Program-made: the position numbers and the translations under genes
Shown here: in pieces, positions 24,800 to 35,786 of the stretch
Numbering within the stretch: the stretch's first letter is position 1
Layout of the letters: every line of letters starts with the position of its first letter
Notes under the pieces: generated by a model
The model's input: the letters and a program-made list of their open reading frames with translations, nothing else
Told to the model about the DNA's origin: nothing
Databases searched by the model: none
Assembly: GCA_023333565.1 (NCBI GenBank)
Contig: JAJKFH010000207.1
Coordinates: forward strand, 302,945-366,944
Origin: Puffinus mauretanicus
Taxonomy: Eukaryota > Chordata > Aves > Procellariiformes > Procellariidae
Length of the DNA: 64,000 bases
Direction of reading: 5' to 3'

Positions 24800-25638
24800 A
24801 TGCGGCTCCTGCTGCTCGCCTGGATGCTGCTGCCAGGTAGGGCTGAGGGGACCCCTGGGGCTCAAGCCCCACACTGGACCAGCCCCATGGGGCAGGAGAT
24901 GTCACGGAGCACTCCTGCGGTTCCATGTGTCTCCGCAGGCTGCTGGGCGGTGACGGGGCTCTGCAGTGTGCGGGGATTCCTGGGGAGGTCCATCTTGGTG
25001 AACTGCGCGTACCAGCCCGGCCAGGAGATGAAGCCGAAATTCTGATGCAAATCGGGAAAACTTTATACTTGTGCTGCTGACATCATCATCACTTCAAAGC
25101 TGCATCCCGTGGTGGAGTGGGACCCATTCTTCATCCAGGACAAAAGTGCACAACGGGTGTTCACAGTGACCGTGGAGGGCCTAGCTGAGGGGGATGCGGG
25201 CACCTACCGCTGCAGGGTGCGAATGCCCAAACTCCTGCGTGATTACAGTGACAATGTGAATGTGATTGTGTCCCCAGGTCAGTCCCTGCACATCCCGCTC
25301 CCGCACAGCACCAGTGACCACCACGTCGGGGGGCCAGGGCTGGGCTGCAGGAGGAGATGGTACCCTGGGCGTGGGGGGGATGGAGAGGGACAAGGGCGGG
25401 TCAGTGCTCGGCAGGCACCCGCTGCATCTGTCCCTTCTTCGCATTTGCAGACCCGCCGCTGAGCCCAACCCCCGCCCTCCCTCCGACCACCACCACCCGC
25501 CCGCCCGCGGCGGGGGCGGACGCTCCACGGGCGAGCCCCGGCCCCTTCCGCTACTTCCCGGTGCTGGCCGGGCTGCAGGTGCTGGCGCTGCTGGCCACGA
25601 GCGGAGCCGTGTTCTGCGTCAGCCTGCGGGGCGGCTGA
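24800..25638 (+). pseudogene. CD300-like short-tail receptor D, one nonsense change
   Basis: Exons 24800..24836 (leader [13 protein letters not shown]), 24939..25277 (V) and 25451..25638 (stalk, membrane segment, 5-residue tail). Phases join and the frame would give 187 aa. The only lesion is TGA at 25043-25045, in KF-stop-CKSG where E and F read KFWCKP; Trp to stop by one G-to-A change. The V exon is clearly diverged from those of E and F, while its intron 2 and terminal exon are about 99% identical to the copy after E. The terminal exon has a Thr/Pro stalk, an uncharged membrane segment and SLRGG as the whole tail. If the stop is an error or a polymorphism, this is a working gene. Confidence 0.82.
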
Positions 25639-25767
25639 GCCCCCGGCGGGGACCCCACGGCCGCAGCCGGCGCCGCTCCGCCCCGGAACGCTCCGGCCCC
25701 GACGGCGCGGGAGAGGGGGACAGCACCAGCGCCCCGCCGGGCCCTTCCCGCCGCCGGCGGCGGCTGC

Positions 25768-25773
25768 AATAAA
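25768..25773 (+). terminator. polyadenylation signal of D (AATAAA)
   Basis: AATAAA 130 bp after the D stop codon, in a GC-rich terminal exon. Confidence 0.8.
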
Positions 25774-25966
25774 GTTTCTCCGCCACCGCTCCGCGCCTCC
25801 GTCTCTTCTCTCCGGCCGCCCTCCCGCGCTAGGCAGCGCCGGGCATCCCGGCGCTCCGCCCCGACGGGGCGGGCGGTCCTCTGGGGGCGGCCCCGGCGGA
25901 GGGCTGGGCCCCGCGGAGAAGAACCGGGCGCGGCAGGACTCCGAGCCCCGCCGTCCCGGAGCAGCC
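25774..25966 (+). promoter_or_regulatory. compact CpG-rich promoter of E
   Basis: Only about 190 bp separate the D polyadenylation signal from the E start codon. This stretch is CpG-rich with GC boxes (GGGCGG, GGGGGCGG) and no TATA box. Promoter function is inferred from position and composition. Confidence 0.5.
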
Positions 25967-26815
25967 ATGCAGCTCCTGCCGCTGCTCGCCTGGGCGCTGC
26001 TGCCAGGTAAGGCCGGACCGGAGCCGCCGAGCCCCGGAGCGACCGCGGGGGGCGGCCCCGACGGGTGGGGCGGGCGCGGCGGCAGTAGCAGTCCCCCGGC
26101 TCTGTGTCTCCGCAGGCTGCTGGGCGGTGGCGGGGCCCCGCACCGTGTGGGGATTCCTGGGAGGGTCCCTCTCGGTGAACTGCACGTACCGGCTCGGCCA
26201 GGAGATGAAGCCGAAATTCTGGTGCAAACCGGCAACATTTTACACCTGTGATGTTGACATCATCATCACCTCGGAGCAGCATCCCGTGGTGGAGTGGGAC
26301 CGATTCTCCATACGGGACAATCGCGCACAGCAGGTCTTCACGGTGACCATGGAAAGACTGGCCGAGGGGGACGCGGGCACCTACCGCTGCGGGGTGCGAA
26401 TGCCCAAACTCCTGCGTGATTACAGTGGCAATGTGGAGGTGATTGTGTCCCCAGGTCAGTCCCTGCACATCCCGCTCCCGCACAGCACCAGTGACCACCA
26501 CGTCGGGGGGCCGGAGCTGGGCTGCAGGAGGAGATGGTACCCTGGGCGTGGGGGGGATGGAGAGGGACAAGGGCGGGTCAGTGCTCGGCAGGCACCCGCT
26601 GCATCTGTCCCTTCTTCGCATTTGCAGACCTGCCGCTGAGCCCGACCCCCGCCCTCCCTCCGACCACCACCACCCGCCCGCCCGCGGCGGGGGCGGACGC
26701 TCCACGGGCGAGCCCCGGCCCCTTCCGCTACTTCCCGGTGCTGGCCGGGCTGCAGGTGCTGGCGCTGCTGGCCACGAGCGGAGCCGTGTTCTGCGTCAGC
26801 CTGCGGGGCGGCTGA
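25967..26815 (+). CDS. CD300-like short-tail receptor E (chimeric origin)
   Basis: Complete gene, join(25967..26006, 26116..26454, 26628..26815), 188 aa. Leader [14 protein letters not shown], then CWAVAGP and one V domain (to about residue 126) with Cys in SVNCTY, FWCKP, YTCDV and YRCGV; an N-C-T glycosylation site is possible. The terminal exon gives a Thr/Pro stalk, an uncharged membrane segment (about 162-183) and the 5-residue tail SLRGG, so there is no ITIM and no adaptor-binding charge. The V domain is almost identical to that of inhibitory F (SGN against SDN near its end). It should act as a decoy, a co-receptor subunit or a ligand anchor. Its head matches F and its tail exon matches D, so it arose by the tandem duplication at 25278-27631. 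Function is inferred. Confidence 0.87.
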
Positions 26816-26944
26816 GCCCCCGGCGGGGACCCCACGGCCGCAGCCGGCGCCGCTCCGCCCCGGAACGCTCCGGCCCCGACGGCGCGGGAGAGGAGGACAG
26901 CACCAGCGCTCCGCCGGGCCCTTCCCGCCGCCGGCGGCGGCTGC

Positions 26945-26950
26945 AATAAA
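26945..26950 (+). terminator. polyadenylation signal of E (AATAAA)
   Basis: AATAAA 130 bp after the E stop, the same position as in D. Confidence 0.8.
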
Positions 26951-27143
26951 GTTTCTCCGCCACCGCTCCGCGCCTCCGTCTCTTCTCTCCGGCGGCCCTC
27001 CCGCGCTAGGCAGCGCCGGGCATCCCGGCGCTCCGCCCCGACGGGGCGGGCGGTCCTCTGGGGGCGGCCCCGGCGGAGGGCTGGGCCCCGCGGAGAAGAA
27101 CCGGGCGCGGCAGGACTCCGAGCCCCGCCGTCCCGGAGCGGCC
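26951..27143 (+). promoter_or_regulatory. compact CpG-rich promoter of F
   Basis: Near-identical copy of the E promoter, squeezed between the E polyadenylation signal and the F start codon. TATA-less with GC boxes. Confidence 0.5.
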
Positions 27144-30100
27144 ATGCAGCTCCTGCCGCTGCTCGCCTGGGCGCTGCTGCCAGGTAAGGCCGGACCGGAG
27201 CCGCCGAGCCCCGGAGCGACCGCGGGGGGCGGCCCCGACGGGTGGGGCGGGCGCGGCGGCAGTAGCAGTCCCCCGGCTCCGTGTCTCCGCAGGCTGCTGG
27301 GCGGTGGCGGGGCCCCGCACCGTGTGGGGATTCCTGGGAGGGTCCCTCTCGGTGAACTGCACGTACCGGCTCGGCCAGGAGATGAAGCCGAAATTCTGGT
27401 GCAAACCGGCAACATTTTACACCTGTGATGTTGACATCATCATCACCTCGGAGCAGCATCCCGTGGTGGAGTGGGACCGATTCTCCATACGGGACAATCG
27501 CGCACAGCAGGTCTTCACGGTGACCATGGAAAGACTGGCCGAGGGGGACGCGGGCACCTACCGCTGCGGGGTGCGAATGCCCAAACTCCTGCGTGATTAC
27601 AGTGACAATGTGGAGGTGATTGTGTCCCCAGGTCAGTAGTTGTGGGTCCCCCAAGTCCAGCATTATTGTGTCCCCTTGCAGAAGTACAAGTGCTGGGAGC
27701 GGGGGCTGCAGGGGGGGGCAGCCTGGAGGAGGTTGGTGCCCAGGCCCCATGGGGCAGCCCCAGCCCCCCACCAGGGCTCAGCAGGCTGCTGCCATAGCAG
27801 GTGCCACCTTCACCCATTCCCCGTGCCCAGGTCTCACCACAGCCCCTTCTTGGTGCCCCAGGGTCAGCCACCCACATCGCTGGGGTGCACCGTCCTGCTC
27901 TCCTTGCCCCATTTTCCCCTCTCATCAGATCCTGCTGGCCCTGTGTGTGTTCTCCTTGCTTTATTTTACAACACCAGGGAGTTCCTCACCCCACTATGCC
28001 GCCCCATTTCCTGCTGGGGGCACCAGGCCCCGAGTTTAGGGAATATCCTGCTCCGTCCCCTTGCCAGGGACTAGCCCCTGCGGTGGGACACTTATATGGG
28101 TCTGTTGTATTGGTGCTGGGCTGGGCACGGGGTGCCCAGACCCCCTTCCTGCAGGGTGAACTCTGCTGCGTGCGCACGTGCGTGTGCGTGTTTTGGGGGG
28201 GGACCAGGACCACGAAAAGCCTCCTGGTCAGGGCAGGGGATTACAGCCCTCCCACCTCAAGGAGTGTGCTCTGGACGTGGCAGAGGGGACCCAGCTTCTC
28301 CTGGTGCGACGGTAAGTGGGTCACTTTTGACTCACTGCAGAACCCACAGCATTTTCCTCCACGGAGGCAGGAAGGCTGACTGAGCCTCTCCTGTTTTTGT
28401 TACAGCTCCTTCTTCCTCCTCCCCAGCATCGTCCTACCCCCTGGCCACCGAGCACCCTGATCTCACTAGCTCTGTATCAGTCCCCACACAGACAACTCCC
28501 CAGGGGGAAACTGTGAAACTGGGACCAAATCTCTCCCACCACGGAGGCTCCAGCCCTCCACGGTGAGTACCAGCTCCTGCCTGCAGCGGCCACCTCCCTC
28601 CATGAGGTCTCTGGTGCAGCTAGAGCCCTGCAGCCCTCTGGACTCTTCACACCTCCCTTAAGGATTCCGATCTCCTGCTTTTGCCTTTAGAGACCAGCAT
28701 TTCATCCTCTCAGCCAGCCACTCCACATGGAAACTAATCCCAGCACCCCTGGGTCGCTTGTCCCCGGCAAAGCCCTGCTTGTCCCCGGCAAAGCCCTGCT
28801 TGTCCCCGTCTTGCAGCTTAAGCAAGGCACAGGTTATCACCATGCGAGTAGTGGTTTCTGTCTGCAGCACTGACCCTGTTTCCTTCCCCAAAACTCAGAG
28901 GAACCATTTGCTTGTGGGAAACCAAGTGCTGAGCTGGGTCCTGTTCTGCTTTGCAGTCACATGCAGCCCAGCAGAGATAGTTGACAAAGCATGAGACCGG
29001 AGTGGCACAGCTTCCTCCCTCCTCTCCTGCCACTTCCTGATGAAAGAAGTGGGCAAAGCTGAGGCTTCCCATCAGCATGCTGGCATACTGACCTTGCCTG
29101 GTTGCCCATTACAACAAGGTCAACAAATAGTGGAGCTAAACCAGAGCAAAATTAGGTGCAGGAACTGATCCTTAAAATAGTGAAGATGCTGCAGCTCTCA
29201 GACCCGAGTCTGTTTGCTTCTGCAGTTTTCAGTTTGCTTTGCTCTGTGCCCAGCTTGCAGCCTGACCACCCTGACGCCTGCTTCCCTTCCTCCCAAGGCA
29301 AGCCCCATCACCCACAGCCGGTCCCTGCCTGCCTGCTCCATGCTGTTTTCTCCCAAGCCTGCTTCCGAGGAGAAGTGTGAGAACAGAAAGCCTTTTTTCT
29401 TGCAGCTTGGACGTGGTTGAGCACATCCTCACTCCAGGCATCATAGTGGTTCTTCTTTTGCTTGCGGTTGCTGCTGGCGTTTTGGCAATGCTGTCCAGGA
29501 AGAGAAAGAAGGGTAAGCGAAGCTGTCACTGCCGCACACACGCTGTTTCTGCACCAGACCCTGTCTCCTGCTATATTTGTTTTTTCCTCTGTATTTCTTT
29601 TTTCTCCCCCGTTCACTCCCTGATCCATCCAATTCCTGGGTCCGTCACTGCGACCTCCACTGAGGAGGTCTTCTTCCCCCAAGGGAGCGGTGGGACTGTC
29701 CCACAAGTCTGATTCCCACGGGAGCAGGAAATGGTAGCTTTTGGGATGGGTGCTGCCTGGCACGGCACCCACTTGAGTCTGTCTGGGCACCGTCAGCTTC
29801 TCCAGATGCGCTCGGTTGCGTAGGCCAAGCTTGCAGTAGGCTTGATGCAAAGTTTTAAGGCCAGTGTGAAGGACGGGGAAGGATGGGAGGGGACAGCAAC
29901 AGCTGGCGGGTGGGGTCTGGTTTTATTTGAAGAACTGCTTCAGTTTAGATGGTTGATGGGGCAACAGGTTCCCTTCCTGCTTTACAGTGAGATTCACTGT
30001 GGCAGCGCAGTTTTTAATACATTTTTTTTCCTCTGGTTTCACTCACGTCTAACCATGTCTGTGCTTCATCCAGCCCTCTCTGGAGCAGCTGTAGAGATGG

Positions 30101-31270
30101 ACCGGACTCGCAGCGCATCGCATACAGTAAGGCAAACCGCATGAGGTCTTGGGATGGCGTGCTCTGAGCTCGCCTGGGGAGGGGAAACGTTACACCCTGA
30201 GCTGAGCAAGCGAGCTGCCAGATCCGTTTGCTTTCAGCCAGGCTCATGGCCCTTTAGGCTGGGAGGAATCCTTCTGGCTCCATTCGCCAACAGAAAGATC
30301 TGACCGGGGATTTTGTGTGACTATTGCAGAGTATTCCTGGGAAGGGAATTTAGAATTGAGCTGACAGGTTTCTCCCCAACCCCTCCAAGCATGGGAGCTG
30401 CTTCTCTGGGTGAAACAGCCTTGTGCAGCAAAGCACAGATGAGGGGGCTGCGAGGCAGCTGATCTACGGTCACTGCTTGGGAAGTATTTTCTAATGTTTT
30501 CTGCCAGGTTTCGAGGAGGGGCTGGTGTCACTAACCAAATTTCCCCTGGGGAATGCTGAGCCAGCCCTTGCTGCAGGTTAAATTTTCCCTCAGTGCTCCT
30601 GCAGCCATCTCAGCTCTCCTCAGGAAAGGCAGCAGGACAGGAGATGTTCCCACCTCTGCGGGCTGCAGGCAGGTGAGCAGCAGTAGGTTAAAAGCTCATC
30701 CCTCTCCTTCGCGTGTCAGGGAGCGGATTCCTTGAACTACGCGGACATTAACCACCACAGGGGCACAGCTGAGAGCCAGTTGTACAGCAATGCCGACGCT
30801 TTCCGCTGCTTGGCAAACACTGCGACCGAATACATGGAGGTCAAGCCTGATAAGGTAGGAGAATGCAAAGCAGTGCCGAGCTCGAGGCAGTGGGTGGAAA
30901 GCTGGGGCAGGTGGGTGATGGTGTGGGCAGCAGGATGGGTTGGGTGGGTAGGGAGGGGACTGCAAAGGGACATGCCACGCTGGGGTGCAAATGACCCTGG
31001 ATAATGTGGGTACTCTCTCTAGTCCCCACGGCTGCTCCTGGGTGCTTAAAGCAGCCGAGAGAGGTTCCAGCAGATGGTGTTGCCCTGGAGCAACCCTGCG
31101 AAGGATGTTTTTTGTTTATCCCCTTCCTTTCCCAGCGTTTGGAAGAGGAAAAAGAGGCTATGTATGCCAGCGTGCGGAAGTCCCCGCCGGAGCAGCAGGA
31201 GATCTACGCCAATGTGCCATCAGCCCCACGGCCCAAAGAAGAGCCCTGCAGTGCAGTGCGGAGGGTGTGA
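27144..31270 (+). CDS. CD300-like inhibitory receptor F (ITIM/ITSM)
   Basis: Complete gene, join(27144..27183, 27293..27631, 28406..28562, 29406..29512, 30074..30126, 30720..30854, 31136..31270), 321 aa, all GT/AG with matching phases. Leader and V domain as in E; Ser/Thr/Pro stalk (about 127-178); uncharged membrane segment (about 186-208) followed by SRKRKK. The tail carries five tyrosines: LNYADI (Tyr239, canonical ITIM), LYSNA (Tyr254, pYxN, Grb2 type), TEYMEV (Tyr270, ITSM), MYASV (Tyr287) and IYANV (Tyr301), the last two YxxV with a non-canonical -2 residue. By family knowledge such tails recruit SHP-1/SHP-2 and dampen myeloid activation. It resembles the CD300A / CD300LF inhibitory class; one-to-one orthology cannot be decided here. 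Confidence 0.9.
28756..28816. repeat. 21-bp tandem repeat in F intron
   Basis: A 21-bp unit beginning CTTGTCCCCGGCAAAGCCC occurs twice and begins a third, partial time. Confidence 0.85.
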
Positions 31271-31497
31271 GCCGGCACCCGGCCCTGCGTGCTGCTCCTG
31301 CTGCCGGCAGTGCCAGCGGGACACGAGCTGGCTTTCCGCTCAGGCAGGAGCTGGCTTGACAGCAGAGCTGCTGGTCTTGTAGGCTCGGATGTTTCCTTGG
31401 AGCAACCTCGAAGAGGATGAGGTTGAGCAGGAGGCGCAGAGCGGGATGATGATGAAATTGCATTTGGAAACCTCACCCATACAGCAATAGCGCTGGG

Positions 31498-31503
31498 AAT
31501 AAA
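31498..31503 (+). terminator. polyadenylation signal of F (AATAAA)
   Basis: AATAAA 228 bp after the F stop codon. Confidence 0.7.
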
Positions 31504-34500
31504 AAACTGCCCCTTGCATTGGGGTAGCCCAGGCCGGAGACCTGCCAGGCAGGGTGTGGAAGGGCCCAGTAGCAGGAGGTGAGGGTGGGCTGGGGGTTTT
31601 GGGTGGGCTGCCTGGCTCCCTGCACCCAGCATCTGCCCCACTTGCCCCTTTTAGCTGTGTTACTCACACGGGCTGAAGCTCCCAAACCCGCTGGTTACCT
31701 CAAAGTGACTTTTTTTCATGCTGATGCCCGGCAGAGCTGGCAGCTTCTGGGAAGCCGACCAGCAAGAAATGTTATATCCAAATGCATTTGTTATATCCAA
31801 ATGCTGGGGGGACCCGGGTGGAGGGTGCGGTGCATTAGGGTCTCGGTGCAAAGGAGACGGCAGAGGTGCTTCTGTGCCTCCTGTGCAGCTTCTGGGAAGC
31901 GGCTCCCCCAAACCCCCTGGTCCCACAGCCCTCAGGGAGGTTTGCTTCTGCTCTCTCCCCCCTGCCACCCCCAAGGACCCCCCAGCTGGGAGCACACGGA
32001 CAGGCTGTAACTATGACTCTGCTCTTCTCTGCTTTGCTGATAATTTATTTTCTGTCATCCACTAAATCCATGTTGTAAAGTATCGCTCCTTTATCAGTGA
32101 CAGCAACTGAGAATCTGATAGGATCTAGCACCATATTTGGCTGTATTTGTATGGCAGTTTTCCACCTCGCTAAAGGGTTTATTGCAGAGTGTTGCCCGAA
32201 AAGCAGGTCCAGCCCCTCGCTGGTGCCCAGGTGGACCCTGGCAGCATGGGAACCCAGATCTTTAAAGGCAAGGACTCCGCGGCTCCAGCATGAACCCACA
32301 GCCCGACTGCCGGCTGCTGCGGCACCGCTCCCCACCAGGACGTCCCCCGGAGCTGTGCTCTGGGCACGCTCTTGCCCCCTGCGTGCCAGTGCCCTCCTCT
32401 GTGCATATTCCCTCTGCTCCTGCCTGCCAGGCAATTCATCCATCGTGACAACCCACTCCCGCAAAAAACAGGTCATGGGGGTGGGCATCTATTTGTGAGA
32501 CTGAGTTGAGCATATTTCAAGGCTTCATTTGGAAAGGATTCGTTAACTTTGTTCACTGCTACAAAGCTTTGTTTCATATTTTTGTAATTATTTTATTCGA
32601 GAAGCCATGTGGAGTATCCCTACTCTATCAAAACCAAAGACAACTGGAAGTATATGTCTGTGGTACGAAAGTTGTGGTTATTTCTGTAGGTTATTCCTAT
32701 ATAAGCTTATATTCCATACAAGCAAAATTCCTCCTGTGTTCGGTCAGGAGGTGGGATCCCTCCTTCCCATCCTGCACGAGGCTGGGCTTCAGAGGAGGGA
32801 GCAAACGGGGAACAAACAGCAACGGCACAGACAAGCATCATTGCAATTTGTAATGAAAACGTGCATCCAGCCAGATTCCAGCTATTGCTGGGAAAAAAGT
32901 GAAAGCAAACCCCTCCGCACCCACTCGGACAAACTTCTTCTGCCACAAATTTCATGTGGAACAGAGGAAAAAAAAGAAAATCACGTATTGCTCCTCCTGC
33001 TCCAACATTTATTTCTGGAGATAATAACACTCCTCTCTGAAGGAGTCGGGAGAAGGAATCGGATTTTTTTTTAGGTAACCAGATCCCATTATGCCATATC
33101 TGGAGGTAGTTTTCATACTTTAAAAAAAGAACTAAATAGCTTTCTTAAATTAAAGCCCTCGCCGCAGCACTAAGGCAGAAATCGCCGCTGGCTGGGTGAT
33201 GGGGGTGTGGGGGGGGGCGGAGGGTGTGGGACCCTCGGGGTGTGCAAAGGTGGGGTGTTTGGCAGCACCTTCTGCAAAAGCCATTTTGAGCACCAAAACT
33301 TTTAACAGCTGAAGACTTTCAAGCTTTCTCAGGTAATTTTAAGAACGTAAGAAATTTGCCTTTTCTCCAGCGTTAGTGGCGTTTCAGGGCAGCTGCCGGG
33401 AAGAGAGAAATAACGCCCGGCAGGTAAAACCTCCATGCTTTCAGCATTGGAAGAGCTGACTCCCGATGGAAACAGGGCTAGGAGCTGAAAACCTGAGCTT
33501 TTCCATGCACACAGTCCCATGAAAGTGCCTGAAGAGACAATTTTTCCCTTGCAACGGGAGTTTGGGTGCTGTAGCTCCACAGAGCTGGGCTGGTTTCAGG
33601 GGCAGGGATGCTGATTTACGCTATGCAACCAGCTCTGCCCCAAAATCATGATTTCCAAGCTCTGGCTGCAGGAATCAGCTGAAAGTGGAGATGTCCTATC
33701 CTGATGCACAAGCCTTTGTGTAACTCGCCCCTTCCTGAAAAGGAACGGTGATTTTTCTGGAAGCACCGAAAGCTGCTTCTCCACCACCTCCTCCAGGCAG
33801 ATCCCAGCCCTGGGCTGCTTATTTTGGGGACCTGCAAGGCAGACCCCGAGCGAGGAGGGACAGCAGGAGGGGCATGGATGCAAGAGTATTTTGGAAATTC
33901 ATTTTCGGAACCAGGCTCAGTTTCTAGTGCTGTTGTGTGCACCCAGAAGTGAACCTCATGGGTGAGGGAGTCGGACACAGCCAAGCAGGGATGCTCCCTG
34001 ATGTCCACCTTGTCCCACATAGCCCAGCTCCCCTCCATTGCACTTATATTTCATGTACTGAACCCCTGTAACTCATTCAGGTGTAAAGGGGATGACTTCT
34101 GGAATATATATGTACTCTATAATAAAATTTGCTAATACTCAGAGGTGCTCAGCTGCAGAGAAAAGTCTTCCCTTGGCCAGGGTGGGAAGGCAGAGAGTCA
34201 GAAGCAGCAACTGAGCCTTGCCGGAGAGAAAAGTGGTTCCTGGGCAAATGGGGAGCCCATGTGAAACTGGGGAGAGAGACAAACCCCAGCAGGACAGAGC
34301 TAGGAGAGCCCCCACTGCCTGGCTCATTAACGAATTACTGTAGCCTGCAGCCCGCAATTTGCACCTCAGGAGAGATGAGCAGATAGGATGGTCCAAGCAG
34401 AGAAGGAGCTTTTCTTCTACTCCTGCCACAGCAAGATTTTAAGCCAGGGGAGACCATGAAAGCAGCTAAGCACAGAGCTCTCACTAAGGAGATGGGGTGC

Positions 34501-35786
34501 TGCTGCTAGCCCTGCTTTTATGCTCCCCGGCAGCAGGAGAGCAAACAAGGCAGAGCCACAGGGCTGCAAATGCCCAGGGCAGCCAGGCTAGGTGTGTTCT
34601 GCTGCTGGGGCAGCAGGGATGCTGGAGCAGGGGGCAGCAGGGAAGCCTTGGCTCCCTGGGCAGGAGGTACGTGTCTTTCTTCTGCTCTTTGGGCTTTGTT
34701 TGGCTCTGGGGTAGTTGAAGCCAGGGGTGAAAAGAGCAGAGTCCTGTGCAGGTAGGAGAGCCTGTGCTGGGTCTGAGGTGTGCTTGTTTGCTGTCTGGGT
34801 TTTTTTTTAAGGAGTTTAAATTTTTTTAATTGAGTTTAAATAACTCCTGTAATAAATGGTTTTGGTCATGGTCTGGTAGGAACTTGAGTGTTACATGAGT
34901 GTCAGGTCTAATGCAGGGGAGGGGAATTATCTGGGGGCCTGCTGGCTGGAGTCACATGCTTTACCCCCCTCTGCCATGAACTAGGGGTGCACCCAGCTTT
35001 CTGCTCCTGCCTGTCTGGGGAGGAGTGCAGGATTTGGGGAGCACCTCCATCTTTGCTTGGAGCTCTTCCCTTCTCTCCATCAGGAAGCCCATGCGCCTGA
35101 AGCTCCCTGCTCCCCCTTCCCCAGGGACATGTGGTAGGGCAGGTACCCTGGCTAAGAAGCTGGTGGGGGGGAGCACAGTGCTTGCACTCCTGGAGTTGTG
35201 CAGCTTCTTCCCAAACTGCTCTTGCTACCCAGCAAACTGCAAAGCAACAGGCTATGGGAGTGACTGACTTGTTTTTGATCAACAGCCTCTAAACACTGTT
35301 AAACTGTGATTTGTCTCGTGCCTTGCAAGGCGGCAAGCCTGAACAGGGGAATAACACAGGGAAGAACAAACTCCTTCCAGCAGAAGCGGGAAGACGAAGT
35401 TTTTCCCCTTTTTATTGACAAGCCATGCATTTTCTGGCTTGACCTTCACTTACGCATTGATCAAAGCACCTGTGAGGGAGCAGTGCTGGGGCAGAGCTGT
35501 GGCCATGCTCACTCCTGGCCCTGGCACTGCAGCCTGCCCAGGGATGGGGCATGCAAGGCTGCCTCCGAAGCAGGCTGGCCGTTTGTTACCTGCAGGGAGG
35601 TTCCAGCCTTGCATGTGGTGGGCCTTTTCCTGCCGGTGTGCAGATGCTGAGGCAGTCCTGCAGCTCTCGGCCTTTATGGGCATGGACCAAATTGCTCCTG
35701 TACAAGGGGAAGCCCCTCTGGAGCTCTGCAGGCTGCACAGAGCCCTCCTGCAGCCCAGGGAGCCCCTCTTATCTAAACCTCTTCCC
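31504..35786. other. intergenic between F and the second LTR
   Basis: No gene or RNA recognised. A leader-like frame near 34497 (VLLLALLLCSPAAG) lacks an ATG and a donor. An AATAAA at about 34121-34126 has no gene attached. T-runs near 33060 and 34800. Confidence 0.4.

Larger units (their letters stand above)
25278..26454 (+). repeat. 1,177-bp tandem unit, copy 1
   Basis: Runs from the D intron 2 donor through the D terminal exon, polyadenylation signal, E promoter, E leader exon and E V exon. It is repeated directly at 26455-27631. By eye I count about ten base differences between the copies, roughly 99% identity. The copies abut exactly at the V-exon donor. Confidence 0.93.
26455..27631 (+). 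repeat. 1,177-bp tandem unit, copy 2
   Basis: Second copy: E intron 2, E terminal exon, F promoter, F leader exon and F V exon. The similarity ends six bases into the intron after the F V exon (shared GTCAGT, then unrelated sequence). Confidence 0.93.

Noticed and set aside
25279..27771. Long minus-strand open frames (up to 384 codons) across D-F
   Set aside because: They are antisense shadows of V and terminal exons in stop-poor GC-rich sequence; repeated only because the DNA is duplicated.
34497..34718. Leader-like frame VLLLALLLCSPAAG
   Set aside because: No ATG in frame without a stop, no CCAG/GT donor, no V exon downstream.
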